A stretch of DNA of 64,000 bases from Lentzea flava (GTDB lineage Bacteria > Actinomycetota > Actinomycetes > Mycobacteriales > Pseudonocardiaceae): NCBI RefSeq assembly GCF_014648475.1, contig NZ_BMRE01000039.1:22688-86687 (forward strand), given 5' to 3'. Under the pieces are notes generated by a model that did no database searches, was not told where the DNA came from, and worked only from the letters and a program-made list of their open reading frames with translations. Below are positions 50,601 through 58,418 of the stretch, piece after piece (within the stretch, counting starts at the first letter, position 1; each line of letters begins with the position of its first letter). Made by a program: the position numbers and the translations under genes.

Positions 50601-50840
50601 CGGGTGCTCGTGCTGGCCGCCGAGGACGAGCCCGGCTGGGTGATCACCGTCGACGGCAGGCAGGTGCCGGTCGTGCGGGCGTGGGGGCACCTCGTCGGGG
50701 TGCCGTTGCCGTCGTCGGACGCCGAGGTCAGGGTCGAGATGTCGACCACCCTGCGGGACTTCCTGCTGCTGGCTCAGGCCGCGGCGGCGCTGTTCACGTT
50801 CCTGACCGCGATCCCCACCCGGCGGCGCCCTGCGGTGTGA
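47679..50840 (+). CDS. large GT2 glycosyltransferase with multi-pass membrane domain
   Basis: A 1053-residue protein. Residues about 10-260 are a GT-A glycosyltransferase 2 domain (LCVLVCHDGDQWLSTAL, VDTGSTDRTG, WLWLLHDDSAPEPDCL with the metal-binding Asp pair, GGYDEAMPLLRDDLDFGWR). About 180 linker residues rich in Arg and Pro follow, then more than ten transmembrane helices (about 440-800) and a C-terminal extracytoplasmic region (about 810-1020). The plan is that of actinobacterial envelope enzymes combining a cytosolic transferase with a membrane part, such as arabinan or galactan assembly proteins. It starts at GTG 47679, 42 bp after whiB2. The sugar is unknown; GDP-mannose or a polyprenyl-linked donor would fit the neighbourhood. 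Confidence 0.88.
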   Translation: MTSPHPRLRTAPVLCVLVCHDGDQWLSTALSALRRQRIRPRHVIAVDTGSTDRTGKILAEAEDLLDGVLTVPRGTGFGTAVRIAVEHAVDRWGDPGRWLWLLHDDSAPEPDCLAALLTAAEVSPSAAVLGPLCLDWVDSRLVVEAGLSTDSSGHRQTGLSSAEHSASFQQSTEVLAVSSAGSLIRREVWHALGGYDEAMPLLRDDLDFGWRVNRAGHLVLCVPVARMRHARAATRGARRLDATMARPGPSFRGVDRAHGMRTFLVNTSGFSFLIGLPRLLFLSLLRALGFLFLRRFADAHAEIGAARYLLTRGRLFEGRRARRGSAVVRGLFTSRLTRFRNALRAGAAFLIRRRVEADAALGRLPASDASSAWLEPSEVDSRPVGPAALPAGASRGRPRVAGLRRPPVVVPVDAALPGALRPSPRPRPSPGPRGPEMVFVEVDQSRVLRSLLLAPPVLLVLGLSVVAVVANWSRLGLSLAGGRLLPVGSAGSVWSTYLASWHPVFGGTAAPAPAALAVLGLIPGGPSFAVALLLLGDIPLAALSAYIASRGMRVRRSVRAVVSAFYGLLPVATTAVAEGRLDVVVVHVVTPVVFAGVYAVLRASSTHAWLPMASGTALGVAVLGAFSPLTHVVTIVGALGGFIAVSGGARRIAALFAIVLLPMALLLPWPAVLLQHPEKVLNGLGAAFESPPPNLIVCSVFVAAAFAAAVLRPNAAMLPGLFVIVLAIGALAAVAAVRAWPGTPLVILAWGLVWVVLAGCRRGVAPGIAGQVRVRRAVYAVGVVTLVSLGVAGLLDLRSGPLKADGGAQLSSSLTAELERTGRSVLILGSPVRQVAGRMPAFGDDDLVPTVSSPARLRRWNSSLLDGAAPVVKVTLAQAAASGVSFLVLPSEEAAARVRGAAGELVSVAPGTTDGRPVLRVRLAADTGVLLGPDLARRARTGGEPPAELAAQGVAPVNVTLPDVAVKVSAGGEGRVLVLAAEDEPGWVITVDGRQVPVVRAWGHLVGVPLPSSDAEVRVEMSTTLRDFLLLAQAAAALFTFLTAIPTRRRPAV

Positions 50841-50848
50841 GAGGGGTC

Positions 50849-51292
50849 TCAGCCCTCGTCGATCACGTCCGGGTCGAGGCCGAGGTAGTTCGCCACCTGC
50901 TCGACGAGGACGTCGTGCACCAGGTCGGCGAGGTCCGCGCCGTCCTTCGCCCGCGCCTCGAGCGGACGCCGGTAGAGAACGATCCGGGCACGGTGATCGG
51001 ATCCGGCCGGCAGCAACCGGGCGAGCGGGACGTTGCCGTCCTCGACCACGCCGTCCTCACCCTCGACCTGCACGTCCGGCACGTCGTCCACGGCCACGTC
51101 GAGCTGGGTGAGCTCGGTCCGCCACCGTGCCTCGATCGGCTCCAGAGCCTCGATGACCAGCGCGTCGAAGCGCTCGGCCCGGGAACGGGCTGCGGGCAGG
51201 GTGGCCGGGTAGAGCGGACCGCGCAGCCCTCGGCCGTGCCGGTCGCGGTTGCGCCGGCGAGGCGAGTTCTGTCGACGTGAACCCCGTGCCAT
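50849..51292 (-). CDS. metallopeptidase-family protein with degenerate zinc motif
   Basis: A 147-residue protein of the minimal zincin family (PF06262, DUF1025). The position of HExxH in active members is occupied by VHDVLVEQVANYLGLD, where the motif becomes E-Q-V-A-N and the zinc His residues are lost. The mycobacterial counterpart beside whiB2 shows the same kind of replacement, from memory, so this is a conserved non-catalytic branch rather than a mutation. ATG 51292 starts the basic, probably DNA- or RNA-like-binding N-terminus (RGSRRQNSPRRRNRDRHGR). It is convergent with the GT2 gene and divergent from DUF3499. Confidence 0.82.
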   Translation of the reverse strand: MARGSRRQNSPRRRNRDRHGRGLRGPLYPATLPAARSRAERFDALVIEALEPIEARWRTELTQLDVAVDDVPDVQVEGEDGVVEDGNVPLARLLPAGSDHRARIVLYRRPLEARAKDGADLADLVHDVLVEQVANYLGLDPDVIDEG

Positions 51293-51385
51293 CACCACAA
51301 CCCAGCAGCCTAGTTGCTGCCGCGGGCGAGCAAACACAGCGTGCCTCACACACAGGCTCGCGTGGACGCGCTATCGTCCCCGATC

Positions 51386-51745
51386 GTGCGGAGCGTGAGA
51401 CGGTGCTCGCGAACCGGGTGTGCTAACCCGGCTGTCGCCACGCTCACCTACGCCTATGCGGACTCCACCGCAGTCGTCGGACCGCTCGCCACGTACTCCG
51501 AACCGCACAGCTACGACCTGTGCGAGGAGCACGCCCTGCGGCTCACGGCGCCGCGCGGCTGGGAGGTCGTGAGGCATCAGGGTGAGTTCGCGGCGCCCGA
51601 GCCGACTGTGGACGACCTGACCGCGCTGGCCGAGGCCGTGCGCGAGGCCGGGCGGGCTGACGTCACCCCCAAGGTGCCCGATGTGCCGTTGGGCACCCAG
51701 AGGCGTGGTCACCTGCGGGTATTGCCCGATCCGCACGAGGACTGA
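51386..51745 (+). CDS. DUF3499 family protein
   Basis: A 119-residue actinobacterial protein of unknown function. It has the family hallmarks RRCSRTGCANPAVATLTYAY, ADSTAVVGPLAT and SYDLCEEHALRLTAPRGW; the Cys and His residues (C-x4-C and C-x2-H) could form a zinc ribbon. GTG 51386 is chosen because the conserved region begins 3 residues later; an earlier start at 51314 would add unconserved sequence. It is always found next to phosphomannomutase, as here. Confidence 0.9.
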   Translation: MRSVRRCSRTGCANPAVATLTYAYADSTAVVGPLATYSEPHSYDLCEEHALRLTAPRGWEVVRHQGEFAAPEPTVDDLTALAEAVREAGRADVTPKVPDVPLGTQRRGHLRVLPDPHED

Positions 51746-51827
51746 ACGACCACACGCATCACTGATCTGCTCGCCGGTAGGCTGCCCTGGCAGTGGCCGT
51801 CAAGAGCGAGTTTCGGGAGTGTGCGGC

Positions 51828-53180
51828 GTGCGTGACCTGTCCGGCATCGTCAAGGCGTACGACATCCGCGGGGTGGTCGGTGAGCAGCTGGACGCCGGCG
51901 TAGTCCGCGACTTCGGCGCAGCATTCGCGCGCTTGGTCGGTGGACCAGCCATCGTGATCGGTCACGACATGCGTGACTCGTCGCCGGAGCTCTCGCGGGC
52001 GTTCGCCGAGGGTGCGCAGGCGCAGGGCGTCAACGTGATCAGCATCGGGCTGGCGAGCACCGACATGCTGTACTTCGCGTCCGGCAAGCTCGACCTGCCC
52101 GGTGCGATGTTCACCGCGAGCCACAACCCGGCGCAGTACAACGGCATCAAGCTGTGCCGCGCGGGTGCCTCGCCGGTGGGCCAGGACTCCGGTCTCGCGC
52201 AGATCCGCCAGGACGCCGAGAACCAGGTGCCGGACGCAGAGGGCGTCACGCCGGGCACGTTCGAAGAGCGCAACATGCTCGTGGACTACGCGGCGTACCT
52301 CAACGAGCTGGTCGACCTCAAGAACATCCGTCCGCTGAAGATCGTCGTGGACGCGGGCAACGGCATGGGCGGCTACACGGTGCCGCAGGTCTTCGAGGGC
52401 CTGCCCATCGAGATCGTCCCGATGTACTTCGAGCTCGACGGCAGCTTCCCCAACCACGAGGCGAACCCGCTCGACCCCAAGAACATCGTCGACCTCCAGG
52501 CCCGCACGAAGGCCGAGGGCGCCGACGCCGGTGTCGCGTTCGACGGCGACGCGGACCGCTGCTTCGTCGTCGACGAGAACGGCGACCCGGTGAGCCCGTC
52601 CGCGATCACCGCGCTGGTGGCCGTGCGCGAGCTCGCGAAGGACCCCGGCGGCACGATCATCCACAACCTGATCACCTCGCACGCGGTGCCGGAGATCGTC
52701 AAGGAGCACGGCGGTCAGCCCGTGCGCACGCGCGTCGGCCACTCGTTCATCAAGGAGGAGATGGCCAAGACCGGCGCCATCTTCGGTGGCGAGCACTCGG
52801 CGCACTACTACTTCCGCGACTTCTGGCGTGCGGACACCGGCATGCTGGCCGCGCTGCACGTGCTGGCCGCGCTGGGCGAGCAGGAGGGTCCGCTGTCGAA
52901 GCTGACCGAGTCCTACAACCGCTACGCCGCGTCCGGTGAGATCAACTCCACGGTCGCCGACCAGGCGGGCCGGATCGCCGCGATCAAGGACGCTTTCGGA
53001 TCCCGCGACGGCGTCACGCTCGACGAGCTCGACGGTCTCACCGTGCAGCTGCCGGACGGGTCGTGGTTCAACCTCCGCGCCTCGAACACCGAGCCGCTGC
53101 TGCGCCTGAACGTCGAAGCCGCCAACGACGAGGCCGTCGCCGCACTGCGCGACGAGGTCCTCGCGATCGTGCGGGCCTGA
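51828..53180 (+). CDS. manB: phosphomannomutase/phosphoglucomutase
   Basis: A 450-residue alpha-D-phosphohexomutase that interconverts mannose-6-P and mannose-1-P (and the glucose equivalents). Catalytic Ser98 is in FTASHNPAQYNGIK; the metal loop is DGDADRCFVVDENG; the sugar-binding loop GGEHSAHYYF and the phosphate-binding RASNTEPLLRLN complete the four domains. GGGAG lies 8 bp before GTG 51828. Mannose-1-P is the substrate of the guanylyltransferase at 41302-42369. It heads an operon with the Trm112-like, SIS and manA genes. Confidence 0.95.
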   Translation: MRDLSGIVKAYDIRGVVGEQLDAGVVRDFGAAFARLVGGPAIVIGHDMRDSSPELSRAFAEGAQAQGVNVISIGLASTDMLYFASGKLDLPGAMFTASHNPAQYNGIKLCRAGASPVGQDSGLAQIRQDAENQVPDAEGVTPGTFEERNMLVDYAAYLNELVDLKNIRPLKIVVDAGNGMGGYTVPQVFEGLPIEIVPMYFELDGSFPNHEANPLDPKNIVDLQARTKAEGADAGVAFDGDADRCFVVDENGDPVSPSAITALVAVRELAKDPGGTIIHNLITSHAVPEIVKEHGGQPVRTRVGHSFIKEEMAKTGAIFGGEHSAHYYFRDFWRADTGMLAALHVLAALGEQEGPLSKLTESYNRYAASGEINSTVADQAGRIAAIKDAFGSRDGVTLDELDGLTVQLPDGSWFNLRASNTEPLLRLNVEAANDEAVAALRDEVLAIVRA

Positions 53181-53193
53181 GGAGAGAACAGAA

Positions 53194-53394
53194 GTGGCCG
53201 TCAAGCTCGAAGAGCAGTTGCTGGAGATCCTCGCCTGCCCGTGCCCCGAGCACGCGCCGTTGCAGGTCGGGAAGCCGGACGACCCGGAAGCGGACTTCCT
53301 CACGTGCACCGCGTGCGGGCGTTCTTTCCCGGTCCGCGACGGCATCCCGGTGCTGCTGCTGGACGAGGCGGTCGAGCCGCCCTCGGCTGGGTGA
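53194..53394 (+). CDS. Trm112 family zinc-ribbon protein
   Basis: A 66-residue protein with Cys in ILACPCPEHAPL and FLTCTACGRSFPVRDGIPVLL, which form the zinc ribbon of Trm112 proteins. In eukaryotes and archaea these are activating partners of methyltransferases; the bacterial role is unknown. AGGAG 10 bp upstream of GTG 53194 serves as ribosome site. The position between phosphomannomutase and the SIS protein is conserved in actinobacteria. Confidence 0.9.
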   Translation: MAVKLEEQLLEILACPCPEHAPLQVGKPDDPEADFLTCTACGRSFPVRDGIPVLLLDEAVEPPSAG

Positions 53395-53397
53395 CCC

Positions 53398-54462
53398 GTG
53401 CTCGACGACATGCTGCTCGACGACCCGAGCCGCCTCGCCGACGCCGACACCGGTGGCTGGCTGCGCGCTGCCGCACGGGCGGGAGCACAGGTCCGTTCCA
53501 CCGCGGAGGCCGCGACCGAGGCGGGGGTGGACCGGATCTTCTCCGAACGCCCGCGCGCGGTCGTGCTGGTCACCCGGCCCGGCCACGCGGTCGCGGTTGC
53601 CAACGTCGTCATGGCGTTGCTCGGTCCCGGCTGCTCGGTGCCCGTGGTGGTGTCCGACGAGGTGCCGCCGTGGGTCGGCGCGCTCGACGTGGTGCTGGCC
53701 CACACCGAGGACCCCGGTGACCGGGTGCTCGCCGAGTCGATCGACCGCGCTTCCCGTCGTGGCGCGCGGACTCTGCTGACCGCGCCGGACTCCGGTCCGG
53801 TCGCGGCCGCCGCGGCCGGCCAGGCCGTGCTGCTCGCGCCCCGCGTCGAGGTGCCGCCCGGCTTCAGCTTCCACCGCGCGCTCGCCGCGTGGATCGTGGT
53901 GCTGAACGCCCTGGGACTGCTCAAGGTCGACGTGGACCTCGTCGCGGACGAGCTCGACCGCGAGGCCGAGCGCGACCACCCGATGCACGAGTCGTTCGTG
54001 AACCCGGCGAAGTCGCTGGCGCTGCGCGTCGCCGACCGCACGCCGCTGCTGTGGGGCCTCGACGAGGTCGCCACGTCCGTGGGCGTGCACGGCGCGGGCG
54101 TGCTGGCCGCGTTCGCCGGGGTTGCCTGTGATGTCGCCGGGTATCCGCAGGCGCTCACCCGCCCGGTGCTGCACCGCCGCGCGGTGCAGGGCACTTCAGG
54201 CGCCGACCTGTTCGCCGACCCGGACGACGAGACCGGTGGTGGCCTCGTGCGGGTGCTGTTGCTGGCCGTGCGCCAGGGCCCGGTGGCCGATGCTGTGCGA
54301 CATGCGGCCGAGGAGGCCCTGCCGGGAGCAGACGTGCTGGAACCGGCCGTGGAGGTGGTGGGAGGCGACGCGGTCAGCGCCGCGCTGCTCGCGCTCCGCT
54401 TCGAACTGGCCGCGCTGTACCTCGGGCTTGCCTCCGGAACTCTCGGCGGCAACCCGTACTGA
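53398..54462 (+). CDS. SIS-domain sugar-phosphate isomerase-like protein (TobH family)
   Basis: A 354-residue protein related to bifunctional phosphoglucose/phosphomannose isomerases. The two SIS-like halves are visible (RPRAVVLVTRPGHAVAVANVV, then PLLWGLDEVATSVGVHGAG), with ADRTPLLWG and FELAALYLGLA near the conserved ends. The Ser-rich phosphate loop of active isomerases is weak here (VTRPGHA), so activity is uncertain. It begins 3 bp after the Trm112 gene. With manB before and manA after, a role in mannose phosphate supply is likely. Confidence 0.82.
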   Translation: MLDDMLLDDPSRLADADTGGWLRAAARAGAQVRSTAEAATEAGVDRIFSERPRAVVLVTRPGHAVAVANVVMALLGPGCSVPVVVSDEVPPWVGALDVVLAHTEDPGDRVLAESIDRASRRGARTLLTAPDSGPVAAAAAGQAVLLAPRVEVPPGFSFHRALAAWIVVLNALGLLKVDVDLVADELDREAERDHPMHESFVNPAKSLALRVADRTPLLWGLDEVATSVGVHGAGVLAAFAGVACDVAGYPQALTRPVLHRRAVQGTSGADLFADPDDETGGGLVRVLLLAVRQGPVADAVRHAAEEALPGADVLEPAVEVVGGDAVSAALLALRFELAALYLGLASGTLGGNPY

Positions 54463-54483
54463 GTCTGGGAGCTGAGAAGAGAA

Positions 54484-55698
54484 GTGGACCTGCTGCACAA
54501 CACGGTCAGGCCGTACGCGTGGGGTTCGCGCACGGCCATCGCCGAGCTGCTCGGGAAGGAGGTGCCCGCACCCCATCCCGAGGCCGAGCTGTGGATGGGC
54601 GCCCACCCCGGCGACCCGTCCCGCGTGCTCGGCGCGGACGGCGTGGAGCGCTCGCTGCTCGACCTGCTGAACTCCGACCCTGACGGCCAGCTCGGCACCC
54701 GTGTCGCCGAGCGGTGGGGCAGCCGGCTCCCGTTCCTGCTCAAGATCCTCGCCGCCGACGAGGCGCTGAGCCTGCAGGCACATCCGTCCGCCACGCAGGC
54801 GGCAGAGGGCTTCGCGGCCGAGGAGGCGGCGGGCATCCCGCGCGACGCCTCGGTGCGCAACTACAAGGACCCGGCCGCCAAGCCCGAGCTGATCTGCGCC
54901 CTGACGGAGTTCCACGCGCTGGCGGGCTTCCGCGCGCCGGAGCGCACCATCGCGTTGCTGCGCAGCCTGGACGCCCCCGCACTGGCCCCGTACACCGAGA
55001 TGCTGGTCGCACAGCCGGACTCGTCAGGCCTGCGCGCGTTGTTCACGATGCTGATCACGCTGCCGCAGACGTCGCTCTCGTCGCTGCTGCCGCAGGTGCT
55101 CGACGCGTGCGTGCTGCACGTGAAGGAGCACGGCGAGTTCGACCTGGAATGCCGCACGATCCTGGAGCTGGGCGAGTCCTACCCCGGCGACGCGGGCGTG
55201 CTGGCGGCCCTGCTGCTGAACCGCATCGTGCTGCAGCCGGGCGAGGCGATCTTCCTGTCCGCCGGCAACCTGCACGCGTACCTGCGCGGCACCGGTGTCG
55301 AGATCCTCGCGAACTCGGACAACATCCTGCGCTGCGGCCTCACCCCCAAGCACGTCGACGTGCCCGAGCTGTTGCGCGTGCTCGACTTCACGTGCGGCGA
55401 CATGGAAGTCCTGACCGGCGAAGAGGTCTCACCGGGCGTCCGCGTCTACCGCACCCCGGCACCGGAGTTCGAGCTGTCCCGCCTGGACCTGACCGGCGAG
55501 ACCAGGATCAACCACGACGGCCCGCAGATCCTGATCTGCACCGAGGGCGCGGCCGAGCTGACCAACGCCCGCGGCGACTCGATGCGCCTGGCGCGCGGCC
55601 AGTCCGTGTGGCTGCCCGCGTCGGACCCGGCGGTGATCGTCCGCCCGGATGGTGTTGAATCCGCTCAACTTTTCCGTGCCACGGCCGGGAACGACTAA
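54484..55698 (+). CDS. manA: mannose-6-phosphate isomerase, class I
   Basis: A 404-residue zinc cupin enzyme converting fructose-6-P to mannose-6-P. Zinc and active-site motifs: LSLQAHPSATQA, YKDPAAKPELICAL, GNLHAYLRGTGVEILANSDN with the conserved His, then RCGLTPKHVDVPELL. The GTG at 54484 has GAGAAGAGA upstream. It is the last gene of the mannose operon and supplies the mutase at its head. The C-terminal jelly-roll half is complete. Confidence 0.95.
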   Translation: MDLLHNTVRPYAWGSRTAIAELLGKEVPAPHPEAELWMGAHPGDPSRVLGADGVERSLLDLLNSDPDGQLGTRVAERWGSRLPFLLKILAADEALSLQAHPSATQAAEGFAAEEAAGIPRDASVRNYKDPAAKPELICALTEFHALAGFRAPERTIALLRSLDAPALAPYTEMLVAQPDSSGLRALFTMLITLPQTSLSSLLPQVLDACVLHVKEHGEFDLECRTILELGESYPGDAGVLAALLLNRIVLQPGEAIFLSAGNLHAYLRGTGVEILANSDNILRCGLTPKHVDVPELLRVLDFTCGDMEVLTGEEVSPGVRVYRTPAPEFELSRLDLTGETRINHDGPQILICTEGAAELTNARGDSMRLARGQSVWLPASDPAVIVRPDGVESAQLFRATAGND

Positions 55699-55758
55699 GG
55701 TTCACGACCGGACAAAGCAGACTTTTTTCTGGCCAGGACTGGTTGCGAGGAGACAGGC

Positions 55759-56682
55759 GTGTCAGCAGGGGGCGGGACCAAGGCCATCGTCGCGGCGTTG
55801 GTGGCAAATGCCGGTATCGCGGCGGCCAAGTTCGTCGGTTTCTTGATCACCGGCTCGTCGTCGATGCTGGCCGAGTCGGTGCACTCGGTGGCCGACACGT
55901 CGAACCAGGGCCTGCTGCTGCTCGGCCAGAAAACCGCGCAGCGCAAGGCCACGAGGCTCCACCCGTTCGGCTACGGCCGCGACCGCTACTTCTGGTCCTT
56001 CGTCGTGGCCCTGCTGCTCTTCACCCTCGGCTCGGTCTTCGCGCTGTACGAGGGCATCCACAAACTGCAACACCCAGAGGGCCTCTCGAACCCGATCGTC
56101 GCCGTGGGCATCCTCGTCGTGGCGATCGGCCTGGAGACCTACAGCTTCGTCACCGCGATCAGCGAGTCCAAGAAGATCAAGGGCGATGTCTCCTGGTGGG
56201 GCTTCATCCGCCAGTCCCGCGTCCCCGAACTCCCCGTCGTGCTGCTGGAAGACGCAGGCGCCCTGCTCGGCCTCGTCCTGGCACTGCTGGGTGTCGGCCT
56301 CACGACCCTGACCGGCAACCCGGTCTTCGACGCCCTCGGCACGGTCGCCATCGGCCTCCTGCTGGGCGTCATCGCGATCATCCTGATCATCGAGATGAAG
56401 TCGCTGCTGATCGGCGAGGGCGCCTCGGACGCCGACCTCGACCTGATCTGCGACGAGCTGGCCGCCGGCAAGGTGCAGCGCGTCATCCACATCAAGACGC
56501 AGTACCTCGGCCCGGAGGAGCTGCTGGTCGCGGCGAAGATCGCGCTGGAGCCGCAGTTGCCGCTGGACCAGGTGGCGCAGGCGATCAACGATGCCGAGCA
56601 GCGGGTGCGCGGGAAGGTGCCGCATGCCCGGTTGATCTACTTGGAGCCGGATTTGGATCGGACCACCGTTACCAGCGGGTGA
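55759..56682 (+). CDS. cation diffusion facilitator family transporter
   Basis: A 307-residue efflux protein with six transmembrane helices and a cytosolic C-terminal domain of about 90 residues. Metal-site segments are HSVADTSNQGLLLLG in helix 2 and LLEDAGALLGLVLALLG in helix 5. The protein exchanges Zn2+, Fe2+ or similar ions for protons. The GTG at 55759 has GAGGAGAC 9 bp upstream. It follows manA by 60 bp, so it may be read from the mannose operon or its own promoter. The following 450 bp are non-coding. Confidence 0.9.
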   Translation: MSAGGGTKAIVAALVANAGIAAAKFVGFLITGSSSMLAESVHSVADTSNQGLLLLGQKTAQRKATRLHPFGYGRDRYFWSFVVALLLFTLGSVFALYEGIHKLQHPEGLSNPIVAVGILVVAIGLETYSFVTAISESKKIKGDVSWWGFIRQSRVPELPVVLLEDAGALLGLVLALLGVGLTTLTGNPVFDALGTVAIGLLLGVIAIILIIEMKSLLIGEGASDADLDLICDELAAGKVQRVIHIKTQYLGPEELLVAAKIALEPQLPLDQVAQAINDAEQRVRGKVPHARLIYLEPDLDRTTVTSG

Positions 56683-56783
56683 GTTCTTGGGCCGTCCCGG
56701 GTGTTGCCTTGGGCGGCCTTTTGTTTCGGGGTTGCGCTGGGTATTGACGAGCCGGGTCATTTCATCGCCGCTTCGCGACGATT

Positions 56784-56905
56784 GCGATTGGGGCTTGACT
56801 TCGGGGCCCTTGCGAGGCGCAGATCGGCCTGTAAAAGCCGGGCATGAGGAGCCCGGCCGATCCGAACACGGTAGCACCTCGCACCCAAAGTCAAGCCCCA
56901 ATCGC
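56784..56905. repeat. nested inverted-repeat element
   Basis: A 122 bp structure of four nested stems: an 18 bp perfect outer pair (56784-56801 and 56888-56905, GCGATTGGGGCTTGACTT and its complement), a second pair TGCGAGG/CCTCGCA (56811-56817 and 56877-56883), a third GATCG/CGATC (56822-56826 and 56858-56862) and an inner GCCGGGC/GCCCGGC (56837-56843 and 56851-56857) with loop ATGAGGA. It has no coding capacity. It may be a miniature mobile element or a structured RNA. Confidence 0.7.
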
Positions 56906-57135
56906 GAGCGTGCGTGGTTGCGTTAGGCGGTCGGGCTCCGGAAATTACCGCTTGAACGGCGTGGCATCGGGTGCTGTCCGGCTCGGCTTCGCCTTCGCGG
57001 TTTCCGGGTGCGTCGGGTTTACCGTTGGCAATGCGTGGTGGCAGGGGCTTTGCGGTTTGTGTCGTATAGCCGCAACGGGTTCGGTGCTTGTCTTCGGCTT
57101 TGCCGATGCGCCTGGCGGGTTGTGGGCATGGCTGT
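56906..57135. other. intergenic region without recognised content
   Basis: About 230 bp between the inverted-repeat element and the terminator of the HNH gene. GC is lower than in the neighbouring genes and there is no open frame with a ribosome site. The same holds for 56683-56783 on the other side of the element. Confidence 0.4.
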
Positions 57136-57168
57136 GCCACGGCCGTGGTGGAGCTGCACGGCCGTGGC
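57136..57168 (-). terminator. hairpin after the HNH endonuclease gene
   Basis: GCCACGGCCGTG (57136-57147) and its complement CACGGCCGTGGC (57157-57168) form a perfect 12 bp stem with a 9 nt loop, 45 bp after the minus-strand stop at 57213. Confidence 0.65.
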
Positions 57169-57212
57169 GGTCGAGGTGGCGGTGAGGGCCGCTCGCGTTC
57201 CCCTGGTCGGGG

Positions 57213-58418
57213 TCAGGCGGCGGTGTGGAGCTGGTTGCGTCTGGGTCTGCGTTGAGGGTCGAGCCAGGCGGGAGGGTAGAAGACCGGCACGCCCTGCTCG
57301 ATCGTGACTTCCCAGCCGCTGCGGTGGATCAGGGTGTGGTGGTGGCGGCAGAGCAGGACGCCGTTGTCGATGCGGGTGTCGCCGCCGTCGGCCCAGTGGT
57401 GGACGTGGTGGGCATCGCAATGCTTCGGCGGCCGGTTACAGCCAGGGAAGGCGCAGCCGTGGTCACGCGCGACCAGCGCGCGGCGGATCCCGGCGGTGAA
57501 CAGCCGCGACCGGCGGCCCACATCGAGCGGCTGTGACTTGCCGCCCAGAACCATGGGGATGATGCCCGCAGAGCAAGCGAGCTGGCGGACCTGGTCAGCC
57601 GGGATCCGCTCGCCGTTGTCCAGCGTCGCCGCTCCGGTCTGCGCGGCCAGGTCCTCGTAGGCCATGGTCAGGGTCAACGCGACCGGTTCGCCGCCGTGTT
57701 CGGGCAGCTGGTCGGCTCGCAGCGTCAGGTCGATGAGTTCGGCCAGGGCGTCGCCCTGGCGCTCGTCACGCGAACGCGGGTCCGGGCCCTCGTCGGTGGT
57801 CGGCCGGGGCTTGGCCAGCGGATCCAGCAGCGTGACCAGCTTCGCGCCGGTGACCGCGTCCAGGGTTGCCGCGAGCTTCCAGTCCCCGGTCTTGTTCTGC
57901 CGCAGGGTGAGCCGGTTGCCATCGGGCGCGGGTTCGGGGTCGCGGGGTTCGGGGTCGTTCTGGTAGAGGCCGTAGGCCAGGTCTTTGCCGAAGGCGCGCA
58001 CCGCGGCGGGCTCGTGGTCGCGGGCGCAGTCCACGACCAGGTTCTCGACCTCGGCGGGCAGGTTCTTCATCGCCTCCGCGACCGCGACGACGTGGTCGAG
58101 CGACAACGCGCCCTCGGCCGCGGCCGCGGCGGTCACCGGAAGGACGGGGGCGAGTTCGCTGCCGGTCGGGGTGATCTCACTGCTGAGCAGCACGGCCTGA
58201 TCAACCCAGCGCTTGGCGGTCGTCGGATCCCAGCGGACCGCGTGCCGCAACACCTGCGGCAGAGTTTTGTACCCCAGCTCCGCGGCGGCCCCGCGCCGAT
58301 TCAGCTCCGCGATGTCCTGCATCACTGCATATTCGCGGGCCCGGATTTCCGTCACCTTGCCGACGATGCTGCGCAGCAGCTCGTCAGTGGAGAGGAGAGA
58401 AAGCCGGGGGTCGCTCAC
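57213..58418 (-). CDS. HNH endonuclease signature protein with DUF222
   Basis: A 401-residue protein of the actinobacterial DUF222-HNH (13E12-like) family. The N-terminal two thirds form DUF222 (RREYAVMQDIAEL-type helices, VLRHAVRWDPTTAKRWVDQA, ALSLDHVVAVAEAMKNLP). The C-terminal HNH nuclease has GCAFPGCNRPPKHCDAHHV and HHWADGGDTRIDNGVLLCRHHH with the metal-binding His and Cys. Such genes occur in many copies and strains and are thought to be mobile or selfish, but their biology is unknown. It stands alone between the inverted-repeat element and a permease. Confidence 0.92.
   Translation of the reverse strand: MSDPRLSLLSTDELLRSIVGKVTEIRAREYAVMQDIAELNRRGAAAELGYKTLPQVLRHAVRWDPTTAKRWVDQAVLLSSEITPTGSELAPVLPVTAAAAAEGALSLDHVVAVAEAMKNLPAEVENLVVDCARDHEPAAVRAFGKDLAYGLYQNDPEPRDPEPAPDGNRLTLRQNKTGDWKLAATLDAVTGAKLVTLLDPLAKPRPTTDEGPDPRSRDERQGDALAELIDLTLRADQLPEHGGEPVALTLTMAYEDLAAQTGAATLDNGERIPADQVRQLACSAGIIPMVLGGKSQPLDVGRRSRLFTAGIRRALVARDHGCAFPGCNRPPKHCDAHHVHHWADGGDTRIDNGVLLCRHHHTLIHRSGWEVTIEQGVPVFYPPAWLDPQRRPRRNQLHTAA

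Noticed and set aside
51759..54860. 1033-codon minus-strand frame over phosphomannomutase and its neighbours
   Set aside because: It covers four well-identified genes in antisense and consists of Ser/Arg/Ala low-complexity sequence.
56687..57307. Short plus-strand frames after the cation efflux gene
   Set aside because: They cross the inverted-repeat element and the terminator of the HNH gene, with atypical composition and no ribosome site.
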